DNA of 64,000 nt, from assembly GCF_001482385.1 (NCBI RefSeq), contig NZ_CP013612.1, positions 992,001 to 1,056,000 of the forward strand. The letters run 5' to 3'. The notes under the pieces are model-generated. The model did no database searches and was not told the origin of the DNA. It saw nothing but the letters and a program-made list of their open reading frames with translations. Numbering within the stretch: position 1 is the stretch's first letter; each line of letters starts with the position of its first letter. Positions 25,801 through 34,591 of this stretch are shown one piece after another. This DNA comes from Pseudoalteromonas rubra. Lineage in GTDB: Bacteria > Pseudomonadota > Gammaproteobacteria > Enterobacterales > Alteromonadaceae. The position numbers and the translations under genes are program-made.

Positions 25801-27631
25801 TCATCAGGCCTTTGAGCAGCAGGTTGAGCGCAACCCAGATCATATTGCACTTATCTTTGCCGATCAGCTGTTGAGTTATGCGCAGCTGAATGGCAAAGCT
25901 AACCAGCTTGCACATTATTTGCGAGAACAGGGTACCATCACATCGGATACCTTGATAGGGATAGCACTGGATCGCTCGCTGGAAATGATCATCGCGACCC
26001 TGGCCGTGCTTAAAGCCGGTGGTGCTTATGTGCCACTGGATCCGACTTATCCACCTGCACGATTGAGTTATATGCTCGAAGACGCCGGGATCAGGACCAT
26101 CATCAGCAGTCAGGCTATCAGCGATGCCGTTTCTCTCACCGATTACGCGCTTATTCCGGTGGATGGTTTGCTCGATGATACCCATTTGGGGCCGTTCAGC
26201 CATTGCAGCGCAGAAAATCTGGATCATAAAGCGCTGGGACTGCTGCCCACCAGCCTGGCCTACGAGATTTATACCTCAGGTTCGACGGGTCAGCCAAAAG
26301 GGGTGTTGCTGGAGCATCAGGGCATAGTCAATCTGGCGGACAACCAGCGCCGCGCCTTTGCTATTACGCCGCGCAGTAAGGTATTGCATTTCGCGTCAAT
26401 GAGCTTTGATGCGGGCACCTGGGAATATGCCATGGCACTGCTCAATGGCGCCACGCTGGTCATAGCCAGCAGCGAACAAAGACGCTCCCCTGACGACATT
26501 ACTACACTGCTTGCACAACAGCAGATCAGCCATGTGACTTTACCTCCGGCATTTTTGGCCATGATGCCACTCGACAACTCGCTGTCGTTGCAAGCATTGA
26601 TTGTGGCAGGTGAAGCCTGTGAGCCGGAGCTGGTCAATCAGTGGTCGGCACATTATCCCTTCTTTAATGCCTATGGTCCTACGGAAGCGTCAGTATGTGC
26701 GTCTTATCAGCGCTTGTACCCGGGCACCCCGATCACTATAGGTAAACCACTGAACAATGTGAGTCTGTATGTCCTGGATAACCACATGGCGCTGGTACCT
26801 CCGGGGGTGATTGGTGAGCTGCACATAGGTGGTGACGGGCTGGCGCGTGGTTATCATCAGCGCCCTGAACTGAGTGCTGAGAAGTTTGTTGAAAACCCGT
26901 TTTATTATTATCCGGCGCACCGTGACAGTACCCGTTTGTACAAAACGGGCGATCTGGCCAAAATATTGCCCGATGGCAGCATTGAGTTTGTCGGTCGCCT
27001 CGATGCCCAGGTCAAAATTCGTGGCTTCCGCATTGAGCTGAGCGAAGTGGAGGCACAGCTCAACCGCTGTGTGGTACTCGACTCAGCCGTGGTGTTGGTG
27101 AAACAGGCCAGTAATGGCACGGATATGCTCATCGCGTATATTCAGCCGCGCAATGAAGCACAGGACCAGACTTCCATGATACAGGACGTTGAGCAGCATT
27201 TGCATGCTCAGTTGCCGGAGTATATGGTGCCGAGCCGTTTTGTGGTGGTTGAGCAATGGCCACTCACCCCGAATGGAAAAATAGATAAAAAAGCGTTGCC
27301 AGACGTGTCTGGCGCAGACAGTGAGCAGGCTTATGTTGCACCCCAAACGGCGACTGAGCAGGCGCTGACAGAAGTCTGGTCAGCCTTGTTAGGCATAGCG
27401 GCCAGCGAGATAAGCAGTCATGCGCGCTTTTTTGAGCAAGGCGGCAACTCCATTTTGGTGACCCGGCTGGAAACTCAGATCCGTCACCGCTTCGCTGTTG
27501 AGTTTTCTATTAAAGAGCTGTTTGCACAGCCGCAGCTTAAGGAGCAGGCATTGCATATAGATTACCTGCTCAGCCGCCAGAGTGATCCGCTGGCAGAGGA
27601 TGATGCTGAGCTGGAGGAAATGGACTGGTAA
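22766..27631 (+). CDS. NRPS1, 3' fragment (A-T-C-A-T), predicted Pro then Phe
   Basis: True homology starts near 22820 (RSPEERLNYI); the first 18 residues of this frame are out-of-frame sequence. Domains are the remainder of A1 (to about residue 440), carrier T1 (LGGHSLLSVR, about 480), C2 (about 545-970, HHIASDGWS), A2 (about 1015-1500), and T2 (QGGNSILVTR, about 1557). The A1 pocket code, read by alignment to GrsA, is DVQFCAHVA, very close to proline codes. The A2 code DAWTIAAVC matches phenylalanine. The A3 core of A2 reads YEIYTSGSTG. No thioesterase is present. The tail is acidic (EDDAELEEMDW), as expected of a motif that binds a TubC-type docking domain. Confidence 0.9.
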   Translation: MCGGRAAKSGRNLCTFGPRSPEERLNYIIGELSLSLVLSQTQDTFAGLPCVRLDNPDIWQPVTQAHSLPHISGDHSAYILYTSGSTGRPKGVNQRHSTLVNLSVHQAEIDGITQPYRTLQFTPLTFDVSAQELATSWYTGACLVLMSQQQKDQLQDLASLVATQGIARLFVPPAVFDLMAEQANQNPDIDMTGLRQVCVAGDVLKLTPSIRQFMTQHPSCDLYNHYGPTETHVATTCHVTQYDQEEASIGRAIANTQCLILDADLAAVPTGCVGELYVAGPGVALGYYNNTELTDERFIDAARAQALPASQSRLYKTGDLVRVTPQGDLQYLGRSDEQIKIRGFRIEPGEVSAVLESFDEVESALVLAMGEAASKQLVAYVRPCITCETNDAQQHLSTTLLAALRSVLPAYMVPTAIALVEQWPLTANGKIDRRALPAVKADLAQNKGEAPQTQTEQTLAGIWATLLSCEAELLTREADFFALGGHSLLSVRLVSLIRTEFEVEIAVKQVFSASTLADLAVLIEQSSKVSRPAIEALPRDTDSFELSYAQQRLWFIDQFQGSSAQYNMPLAFEVDGLFDLTVAQQALNTIVARHEVLRTVYQEGEAGPVQVILTPQPVIIRHIELHHLAGTEAQQQLDQLLAEDAQAPFDLATDLMLRASFISLNPTRGVLLLNMHHIASDGWSLNVFSREFFSLYAALRSGQDNPLAPLSIQYADFAQWQRNWLQGDVLQQQLDYWQTQLSDAPGVHGIPLDYPRPAEKSYEGAMVSGKASAQLAAQLRDMAAHYQMTPFMLLHAVLALTISRYSNSVDVVIGTPVANRLQAEVEPLIGFFVNILALRVNTEQPSLDTYLQHVRDVHLDAQSHQDLPFEQLVDALQIPRGDAHAPLCQIMTSFNSAQTQSGSEQNALDGLTLTPLMQAGCVAKFDLEVEFSLDETALQVNWIYDTSLFSQAHVTHLSEHLMLLLERLVQTEMTHSLNNPPGKLSVLANEQSQYLVNALNDNYHEYDRALCIHQAFEQQVERNPDHIALIFADQLLSYAQLNGKANQLAHYLREQGTITSDTLIGIALDRSLEMIIATLAVLKAGGAYVPLDPTYPPARLSYMLEDAGIRTIISSQAISDAVSLTDYALIPVDGLLDDTHLGPFSHCSAENLDHKALGLLPTSLAYEIYTSGSTGQPKGVLLEHQGIVNLADNQRRAFAITPRSKVLHFASMSFDAGTWEYAMALLNGATLVIASSEQRRSPDDITTLLAQQQISHVTLPPAFLAMMPLDNSLSLQALIVAGEACEPELVNQWSAHYPFFNAYGPTEASVCASYQRLYPGTPITIGKPLNNVSLYVLDNHMALVPPGVIGELHIGGDGLARGYHQRPELSAEKFVENPFYYYPAHRDSTRLYKTGDLAKILPDGSIEFVGRLDAQVKIRGFRIELSEVEAQLNRCVVLDSAVVLVKQASNGTDMLIAYIQPRNEAQDQTSMIQDVEQHLHAQLPEYMVPSRFVVVEQWPLTPNGKIDKKALPDVSGADSEQAYVAPQTATEQALTEVWSALLGIAASEISSHARFFEQGGNSILVTRLETQIRHRFAVEFSIKELFAQPQLKEQALHIDYLLSRQSDPLAEDDAELEEMDW
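22817..22822 (+). other. frameshift site in NRPS1 A domain 1
   Basis: The codons read TTG GAC CCC, then homology continues as CGA AGC CCT in the -1 frame. One C is missing from what should be a run of five. The two frames meet exactly at the conserved LDP-x-x-P segment of the adenylation domain, so the break is a single-base event. It is a sequencing error or a real mutation; no slippery heptamer for programmed frameshifting is visible. Confidence 0.85.
23914..23933. repeat. imperfect copy of the A-domain palindrome (NRPS1 A1)
   Basis: TTGTATCACG followed by TGTGAGACAA matches the palindromic element found at 30797 and 56478, with two substitutions. It lies in the same linker between the LVAYV segment and the A10 motif and encodes PCITCET. 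Confidence 0.7.
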
Positions 27632-27700
27632 CAGGACAAGGTTAGTCAGGCCACAGGCCTGAGATACAAGCACACGTAAAGATAAAAAGTAAATAATCTG

Positions 27701-27726
27701 CCAGCCTGACGACTCAGGCTGGTTTT
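27701..27726 (+). terminator. terminator-like hairpin between NRPS1 and NRPS2
   Basis: CCAGCCTGA-CGAC-TCAGGCTGG is a perfect 9-bp stem followed by TTTT. It sits in the 207-bp gap after NRPS1. It may end or weaken transcription there, in which case NRPS2 could have its own promoter in the following 110 bp. Confidence 0.65.
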
Positions 27727-27838
27727 AAGTCGTAGAGGCTAAGCCGGTGTATGGGCGCGATTCAGGTATCTGAGTGGCTCTCTGGTTACGGGCACAGCGC
27801 TTTTGCAGTTAAACACAGATATGAGTTAGTCAGCCATT

Positions 27839-30800
27839 ATGGAAAATATCAAACAGCTACTCGTTGAGCTCGAGCAGGCGGGGATCCGGTTATTTTTGCA
27901 GGGTGGGGCATTAAAGTCCAAAGCCAAAAAAGGGGCCATCACGGTCGATATCGCAAAGCAGATCAAACAACATAAAAGTGCCATTATTGACGCGCTGGCT
28001 CAGTACACTGAAGCTTCCGTCGTGAGCCCGGTGGCGCGTCGTGAAGATCTCAGCAGTTACCCGCTATCGTTTGCACAGCAGCGTCTGCATACGCTGGATC
28101 AAATTCAGGGCGGCTCCAGCGAATACCACATGCCGATGGTGTTCAGGCTCACAGGCCAGATTGATGTCGCGCTGATAGAGCGTGTGTTTCGCGAGATAGT
28201 GACACGTCATGACGTACTCAGAGCGGTATTTCGCCAGTCTGAACACGGCGTGCAGCAGTTATTGCTCGACCCGCAAGACTTTTGTGTGACGCAAGAGGCC
28301 GTGACGACACAGAATGACGCGACCGGGATTGAACAGTTTATTAGTGATGCGGCCGGACAGCCTTTTAATCTGGCTCAGGACTTTATGCTGAGGGTGCGTT
28401 TTTTAGCCTTGAATGCGGATGATGCCGGAGTGTTGTTTATCAACATGCACCATATCGCTACCGACGGCTGGTCCATGGACATACTGATCCGGGAGTTCTT
28501 CACACTTTACCATGCTTATGGCTATGGCCAGCCAAATCCGCTTCCCGAATTAACGATTCAATACGCCGATTATGCCCAGTGGCAGCGCGACTGGCTTCAG
28601 GGCGAAGTGCTGCAAACTCAGCTCAATTATTGGCAGCAACAGCTGGCCCAGTTGCCCCGGGTGCATGCGCTGCCACTCGATTTTCCGAGGCCTGATGTCA
28701 AAGCTTACCAGGGAGAAGTGGTGTCACAGCCGCTTGGTGCCGAGCTGTGCCATAAGCTGGCAGCGCTTGCCCGACGTTATGAATTGACTCCGTTTATGCT
28801 GATCCATGGTGCTCTGGCGCTGGTACTTTCCCGCAACAGCAATCACCATGATATTGTGATTGGCACACCGGTGGCCAACCGTCGTCAGGTTGAGCTGGAA
28901 TCTTTGATTGGCTTTTTTGTCAATACCCTGATCCTGAGGGTGGACACGCAGGACCAGCCACTAACGGATTATCTGGCACAATTGAGGCAAGTGCACTTAG
29001 ATGCTCAGTCGCATCAGGATCTGCCATTCGAAAAACTGGTTGAGGTACTGAAAGTCCCTCGTAGTACCGCGCACAGTCCACTGTTTCAGATCATGCTGAC
29101 CACCAATTCAGACTATGGCGTGAGTGAACCGCACTCCGACACCACAGAGCTGGCAGGGTTATCTATTACCCCAATGACCGGTAGTGGTGCGACAACCAAG
29201 TTTGATCTGGATATCAATGCCTCAATGAGTGATGAAGGCGGCGTCATTGAATGGACGTATGATGTGACCCTGTTTAGCCGCGAACGCATTGAAACCCTGG
29301 CGAGGCACCTGGATAACACACTGATGTTCCTGGCGGAACTGGATAGCGACAGGGCGGCCAATACTTCAGCTATTACTATGTTGACGGAGCCGGAGATTGA
29401 GCAACTCAGTCAGTTTAATAATAACGCCGTTGAATATCCGCAAGGGCTTTGTATTCATGAGCTGTTTGAGGCTCAGGCAGAGCAAAACCCCGAGCGTCGC
29501 GCCGTACAACACGACGCGACGTCGCTGAGCTATGGTGAACTCAATGCCCGGGCAAACCAGCTGGCGCATTATCTGAGATTTGAACATCATATCAGTCCGG
29601 ATTGTCCGGTGGGCGTTTGCCTGGAGCGTGGCGTAGACATGGTCGTCGCAATGCTGGCGATTCTCAAGGCTGGTGGCGCCTATGTGCCGCTTGACCCGGC
29701 GTATCCGTCAGAACGACTGGCTTATCTGATTGAAGATGCCAGCCTGAGTGTTGTCCTGACCCAGCAAAGTCTGACTAACACGGTGGCGCTGCCGGGTGCA
29801 CACGCGGTGATGCTGGACGAGTTGGTTGCTCAAGGGCGTGCCTTCTCTCATTATTCCACAGCGAACATTGGCCGCAATGAAAGCGGTGTGACGGCGCAAC
29901 ATCTGGCCTATCTGATCTATACCTCAGGCTCTACCGGAAAACCCAAAGGGGTGATGATTGAACACCGAAACACGGTGGCCATGCTGTACTGGGCCCGTGC
30001 CGCTTTTAACGATGAGGCGCTACGCCGGGTGCTGGCATCGACCTCGCTGAACTTTGACTTGTCTGTTTATGAAATCTTCCTGCCGTTGAGCTTTGGTTTT
30101 GAAGTTGTGGTGGTTAAAAATGCCCTGACGCTGGCAGATGAACAGCTGGATATCAGTTTGATCAACACCGTACCGTCTGCGATGAAGGCATTACTCGATG
30201 TTGGTGCATTGCCCGACAGCCTGACGACCGTCAACCTGGCTGGAGAGCCGTTAACCGCCCAGCAGGTGAATCAGATCTTCGCAGCTTTGCCAGATGCTGA
30301 AGTGTGCAACCTGTATGGGCCATCGGAAGACACCACTTATTCAACCTGTGCGCGTTTTTCCGGGCAATTAGCATCCGTCCCCGATATTGGTTACGTGATA
30401 GCGAACAGCCAGGCCTATGTGTTAGGCAGTGCGATGGAGCGGTTGCCAGTTGGGTGTGTCGGAGAGCTTTATCTGGGTGGTGCGGGTGTCGCGCGGGGTT
30501 ACTTGAACCGCCCCGATCTGACCGAGGAGCGCTTCATCGCCAACCCTTATTATCAGGCAGGCGAGCACGATAACAGCCCACGCTTGTATCGCACAGGGGA
30601 TTTAGTGCGTTATCGCCAGGACGGGCGACTGGAGTTTATTGGACGCAGCGATGATCAGGTGAAGATCCGAGGTTTTCGTATTGAGCTGGGTGAGATTGAG
30701 CATCGCCTTAATCAGCTTGAAGATATTGCGCTGTCGCAGGTCCTGGCGCGCACGCTGGCCGATGGTCAGCAGCAACTGGTGGCCTATGTACAGCCTTGTC

Positions 30801-33800
30801 TCACATGTGAGACAGCGCAGGATGAAGCGCAACAGGCAAGCTGGATAGCCGATATTAAAACGCGCCTGGGTCAACAACTGCCAGCCCATATGGTGCCAGG
30901 TTTGTTTGTGGTGATGCCACAGTGGCCACTGACACCAAACGGCAAAATTGATAAAAAAGCCCTGCCCGCGCCCGATGCACTGCAACAAAGCAGCGCCCAA
31001 TACGTTGCGCCAGAAACACAGCTGGCCTGCTTGCTGGCAGGTTTATGGGCTGAACTGCTGGGGCTGGAACAGGATCAGATCAGTGCCACCGCCAACTTCT
31101 TTGAGCTGGGTGGGCATTCACTGTTGATTATGCAACTGCTGGCCAAACTCCAGCAGCACAATCTTAATAGCAGCGCGCAACAGCTATTCCAGGCTAAGGA
31201 TCTGGCCGCGATGGCTGCCGTTATTGACGAGGCGGATGATGCGTTTGCTATTCCTGACAATCGCATCCCGGCGCACTGTGAGGCCATCACTCCTGAGATG
31301 TTGACGCTGGCAACGCTGGAACAACCAGAAATAGAGGCCATTGCAGCCGCCGTGCCTGGCGGGATGCGCAATATTCAGGATATCTATCCATTAGCACCGC
31401 TTCAGGAAGGGGTACTGTTTGTGCATACCCTCAACCCGGAGCATGACCCTTATGTCACCACAGCTAGTTTTGAGTTTGCCTCAGCAGACAAGCTGGCCGG
31501 GTTTGTGACGCAGCTGAATTGGCTAGTGCAGCGTCATGACGTGCTGCGCACCGCAGTGTTCTGGCGAGGCCGGGAACAGGCGATGCAGGTGGTGCTACGT
31601 GAAGCGACATTACCTGTGACTGAGCTGGCACTGAGTGGCGACGACGACGATCTTAAAGCACAGTTTGCCCGCTACGTGGCAAGCGGACCACATGGCTTTG
31701 ACCTAGAATCAGCACCGCTTATCCAGTTAGTCACCAGCTCGCAAGACGAGCAGGGGCGTACCTTTGCCATGCTCAAGTTCCATCATTTGATTACGGATCA
31801 TGTTTCTTTAGAGATCCTGATGAATGAACTCGAAGCCGATGATGTACAGACACTGCCCGCACCTTTACCGTATCGAGAATTTATTGCCCGCTCTATGGCG
31901 CAAAGCGCGTTGCTGGACACGGCCGAGTTTTTCACTGAATTACTGGGTGACATCGACACCCCAACTCTACCCTTTGAACTGGCTCAGGTGGCAGGCGATG
32001 GCAATGCGGTGGTTGAATACACCCAGTCGTTAAGTGCAGCACAATCTGAGCAGATCCGCACCTTAAGTAAGCGTCATCAGTGCAGCCCGGCAGCTGTGTT
32101 CCATCTCGCCTGGGCGCAGGTGCTAAGTGCCTGTTGTGGCCGCGACGAAGTGGTGTTTGGCACTGTGATGTCAGGCCGCATGAATGGCATGGCTGGCATC
32201 GAGCGGATGATGGGCATGCTGATCAACACTCTGCCAATTCGCGTGTCTTTGGGTCAGCAGGCTGCCCATGTGGCACTGCAACAAGTCAATGATGCGTTGC
32301 GGGCGCTACTGCCTTATGAGCAGGTTTCGCTGGCTGAAGCACAAAGTTACAGCGGGATTGACGGCAATACGCCTCTGTTCAGCGCGATTTTGAATTATCG
32401 TCATTCAGCGACTCATGCAGATCCTGAACAAGCACAGGAACAAACCGACCCTGGCATTGCCTTACTCAGCACCCGTGAGCGCACCAATTATCCGTTTGAC
32501 TTGTCGGTGAATGACCTGGGTGAGGGAGACAGTTTCAGTCTCGATTATCAGATTGAGCAAAGTGTACCGGCAACGCGGATCGCTGCGCTGATGGAGACGG
32601 CGCTGAGCGCACTGCTCACGGCGCTGGATGAACACTCTGAGCAAGCCGTCGCAACCCTGGCTGTATTGAGCAAGCCAGAGCTGACTATGTTGGATAACTG
32701 GCAAAGTCATGATGCCGATTATCCGCGTAGTGCCTGTATTCATGAAGTGTTTGAGCTGCATGCCAAAGCCACGCCGGATAATATTGCCGTGCAACTGGAC
32801 AGTGAAACGCTCAGTTATGCCCAGCTGAACGCCAAAGCCAACCAGTTGGCGCGTTACCTGCGTGACATTCATCAGGTGAGCGCAGGTACCCTGGTCGGAT
32901 TGTGCATTGGCCGTTCGGTCGACATGTTAGTTGCCAGCTTAGCCATACTCAAAGCGGGCGGTGCCTATGTCCCGCTGGACCCGAACTATCCGCAGTCGCG
33001 ACTGGCGTATATGTTAGAGGACACGCAGCTGACGGTGATATTGACTGAGCAGGCACAGCAACAGACGCTGGCTTTCAGTCCGCTAAGCAAAGTTGTGCTG
33101 GATGATACACACCGCGCCTGGTCAACACTGAGCGATGAAGATTTGCCACGCGCTGTCGGGCTGACGCCGCAATCGCTGGCATACGTGATTTATACTTCAG
33201 GCTCCACAGGCACACCTAAGGGTGTCATGACGCCCCATCGTGCAGTGAACCGTCTGGTCCATGCGCCGAACTTTATGACGCTGGACACAGAGACTGTCTT
33301 CTTGCAAAGCGCTAATATTGCCTTTGATGCCGCGACGCTGGAGATCTGGGGGCCACTATTAAATGGCGGGCGCTGTGTCTTGTATCCGGATAGCCTGATC
33401 ACTCTGCAGGGACTGAATGCCGTATTGAGTACGCAGGGGATCACGGCGTTGTGGCTGACCTCTGGTCTGTTTACAGAATGGAGTAAGGTCTGTGGTGAGC
33501 TAGATACTGACAGGCTTGCGTTACAAAGCGTGCTGGCTGGGGGCGATGTCCTGAACCCACAAGCGGTTAGTGCCGTGCAGCAGGCATTGCCTGAGGTCAC
33601 GGTGATCAACGGCTACGGCCCGACGGAAAACACCACCTTTACTTGTTGTTATCCAGTACCACGAGATAGCGACGTCAGCGCTGGCGTGCCAATCGGCCAG
33701 GGTGTTCAAGGCGATAAATTACTGATTTTAACACCGCAAGGTCGCCGGGTGCCGCAAGGGGTGGTCGGTGAGCTGTGTGTGGGGGGAGATGGCCTGGCAC

Positions 33801-34591
33801 TGGGTTATCTGAATCAGCCCGCGCTGAGCAAAGAGCGCTTTATTCACAACCCGTACGCTAACGAAACCGGGCAACCCGAACTCCTGTATCGCACGGGTGA
33901 TCTGGTGCGCTGTAATGATGATGGGTTGATCACCTATGCAGGTCGCCTGGATGATCAAATCAAGATCCGGGGATTCAGGGTTGAGCTGGGTGAAATCGAA
34001 CGTCAGCTGGAAGCACTGGATGATGTGACTCAGGCTCTGGTAACCATCAGAGTGCGAAGTGAAGGTGACAAACAACTGGTTGCGTATATTGAATTGAACG
34101 CCGGTTGTGAGCAGGTTGACCCCCGTGAACACACGCAGGCGCTGGCAACGGCCTTGGCCGCTCAATTGCCCGCGTACATGATCCCTACGGCGTTTGTGTT
34201 GGTGCAGGAGTGGCCATTAACCCGCAATGGTAAAATTGACAGACAGGCACTGCCAGAGCCTGATTTTAGCCTGATGCAGGCCGACTATGTTGCGCCGGCC
34301 AATGAGCTGGAAGATCAGCTGGTGGCCATCTGGTCTGAGCTACTGAACCTGCCGCCTGAGCAGATCAGTACGGGTGCTAACTTTTTCGAACTGGGTGGCC
34401 ATTCATTGTTGGTCATGAAGTTACTTCAGCAGCTGAATCAGCGACTTGAGATTGAGCTGCAAATTGCCGATTTATATCGCTGCGAAAACATCCAGCAAAT
34501 TGCCGGGTTTATAGGCTCGGTGCAGGCCATCCATAACCAAGCTGAGCCGCAGTGCGAAGACAACGATGAATTTGAGGATTTTGAGCTATGA
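27839..34591 (+). CDS. NRPS2 (docking-C-A-T-C/E-A-T), predicted Ala-like then Val
   Basis: This 2250-aa two-module synthetase contains a TubC-type docking domain (1-60), a condensation domain (about 72-510; entry motif FAQQRLHTLDQ with His where Trp is usual, HHIATDGWS at about 204), A1 (about 540-1040), T1 (LGGHSLLIMQL, about 1088), a dual condensation/epimerization-type domain (about 1130-1600; NIQDIYPLAPLQEG, HHLITDHVS), A2 (about 1638-2140) and T2 (about 2182). The A1 code DLYNNALTY resembles an alanine-type code; this is moderately sure. The A2 code DALWLGGTF fits valine. The C/E-type domain implies the first residue is converted to the D-form. The acidic tail (CEDNDEFEDFEL) and ATGA overlap with NRPS3 support direct hand-over to it. 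Confidence 0.95.
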   Translation: MENIKQLLVELEQAGIRLFLQGGALKSKAKKGAITVDIAKQIKQHKSAIIDALAQYTEASVVSPVARREDLSSYPLSFAQQRLHTLDQIQGGSSEYHMPMVFRLTGQIDVALIERVFREIVTRHDVLRAVFRQSEHGVQQLLLDPQDFCVTQEAVTTQNDATGIEQFISDAAGQPFNLAQDFMLRVRFLALNADDAGVLFINMHHIATDGWSMDILIREFFTLYHAYGYGQPNPLPELTIQYADYAQWQRDWLQGEVLQTQLNYWQQQLAQLPRVHALPLDFPRPDVKAYQGEVVSQPLGAELCHKLAALARRYELTPFMLIHGALALVLSRNSNHHDIVIGTPVANRRQVELESLIGFFVNTLILRVDTQDQPLTDYLAQLRQVHLDAQSHQDLPFEKLVEVLKVPRSTAHSPLFQIMLTTNSDYGVSEPHSDTTELAGLSITPMTGSGATTKFDLDINASMSDEGGVIEWTYDVTLFSRERIETLARHLDNTLMFLAELDSDRAANTSAITMLTEPEIEQLSQFNNNAVEYPQGLCIHELFEAQAEQNPERRAVQHDATSLSYGELNARANQLAHYLRFEHHISPDCPVGVCLERGVDMVVAMLAILKAGGAYVPLDPAYPSERLAYLIEDASLSVVLTQQSLTNTVALPGAHAVMLDELVAQGRAFSHYSTANIGRNESGVTAQHLAYLIYTSGSTGKPKGVMIEHRNTVAMLYWARAAFNDEALRRVLASTSLNFDLSVYEIFLPLSFGFEVVVVKNALTLADEQLDISLINTVPSAMKALLDVGALPDSLTTVNLAGEPLTAQQVNQIFAALPDAEVCNLYGPSEDTTYSTCARFSGQLASVPDIGYVIANSQAYVLGSAMERLPVGCVGELYLGGAGVARGYLNRPDLTEERFIANPYYQAGEHDNSPRLYRTGDLVRYRQDGRLEFIGRSDDQVKIRGFRIELGEIEHRLNQLEDIALSQVLARTLADGQQQLVAYVQPCLTCETAQDEAQQASWIADIKTRLGQQLPAHMVPGLFVVMPQWPLTPNGKIDKKALPAPDALQQSSAQYVAPETQLACLLAGLWAELLGLEQDQISATANFFELGGHSLLIMQLLAKLQQHNLNSSAQQLFQAKDLAAMAAVIDEADDAFAIPDNRIPAHCEAITPEMLTLATLEQPEIEAIAAAVPGGMRNIQDIYPLAPLQEGVLFVHTLNPEHDPYVTTASFEFASADKLAGFVTQLNWLVQRHDVLRTAVFWRGREQAMQVVLREATLPVTELALSGDDDDLKAQFARYVASGPHGFDLESAPLIQLVTSSQDEQGRTFAMLKFHHLITDHVSLEILMNELEADDVQTLPAPLPYREFIARSMAQSALLDTAEFFTELLGDIDTPTLPFELAQVAGDGNAVVEYTQSLSAAQSEQIRTLSKRHQCSPAAVFHLAWAQVLSACCGRDEVVFGTVMSGRMNGMAGIERMMGMLINTLPIRVSLGQQAAHVALQQVNDALRALLPYEQVSLAEAQSYSGIDGNTPLFSAILNYRHSATHADPEQAQEQTDPGIALLSTRERTNYPFDLSVNDLGEGDSFSLDYQIEQSVPATRIAALMETALSALLTALDEHSEQAVATLAVLSKPELTMLDNWQSHDADYPRSACIHEVFELHAKATPDNIAVQLDSETLSYAQLNAKANQLARYLRDIHQVSAGTLVGLCIGRSVDMLVASLAILKAGGAYVPLDPNYPQSRLAYMLEDTQLTVILTEQAQQQTLAFSPLSKVVLDDTHRAWSTLSDEDLPRAVGLTPQSLAYVIYTSGSTGTPKGVMTPHRAVNRLVHAPNFMTLDTETVFLQSANIAFDAATLEIWGPLLNGGRCVLYPDSLITLQGLNAVLSTQGITALWLTSGLFTEWSKVCGELDTDRLALQSVLAGGDVLNPQAVSAVQQALPEVTVINGYGPTENTTFTCCYPVPRDSDVSAGVPIGQGVQGDKLLILTPQGRRVPQGVVGELCVGGDGLALGYLNQPALSKERFIHNPYANETGQPELLYRTGDLVRCNDDGLITYAGRLDDQIKIRGFRVELGEIERQLEALDDVTQALVTIRVRSEGDKQLVAYIELNAGCEQVDPREHTQALATALAAQLPAYMIPTAFVLVQEWPLTRNGKIDRQALPEPDFSLMQADYVAPANELEDQLVAIWSELLNLPPEQISTGANFFELGGHSLLVMKLLQQLNQRLEIELQIADLYRCENIQQIAGFIGSVQAIHNQAEPQCEDNDEFEDFEL
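30797..30814. repeat. 18-bp palindrome inside NRPS2 A domain 1
   Basis: TGTCTCACA and TGTGAGACA form a perfect palindrome without a spacer. It encodes part of PCLTCET in the linker before the A10 motif, at the same place and phase as the copies at 23914 and 56478. Confidence 0.8.
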
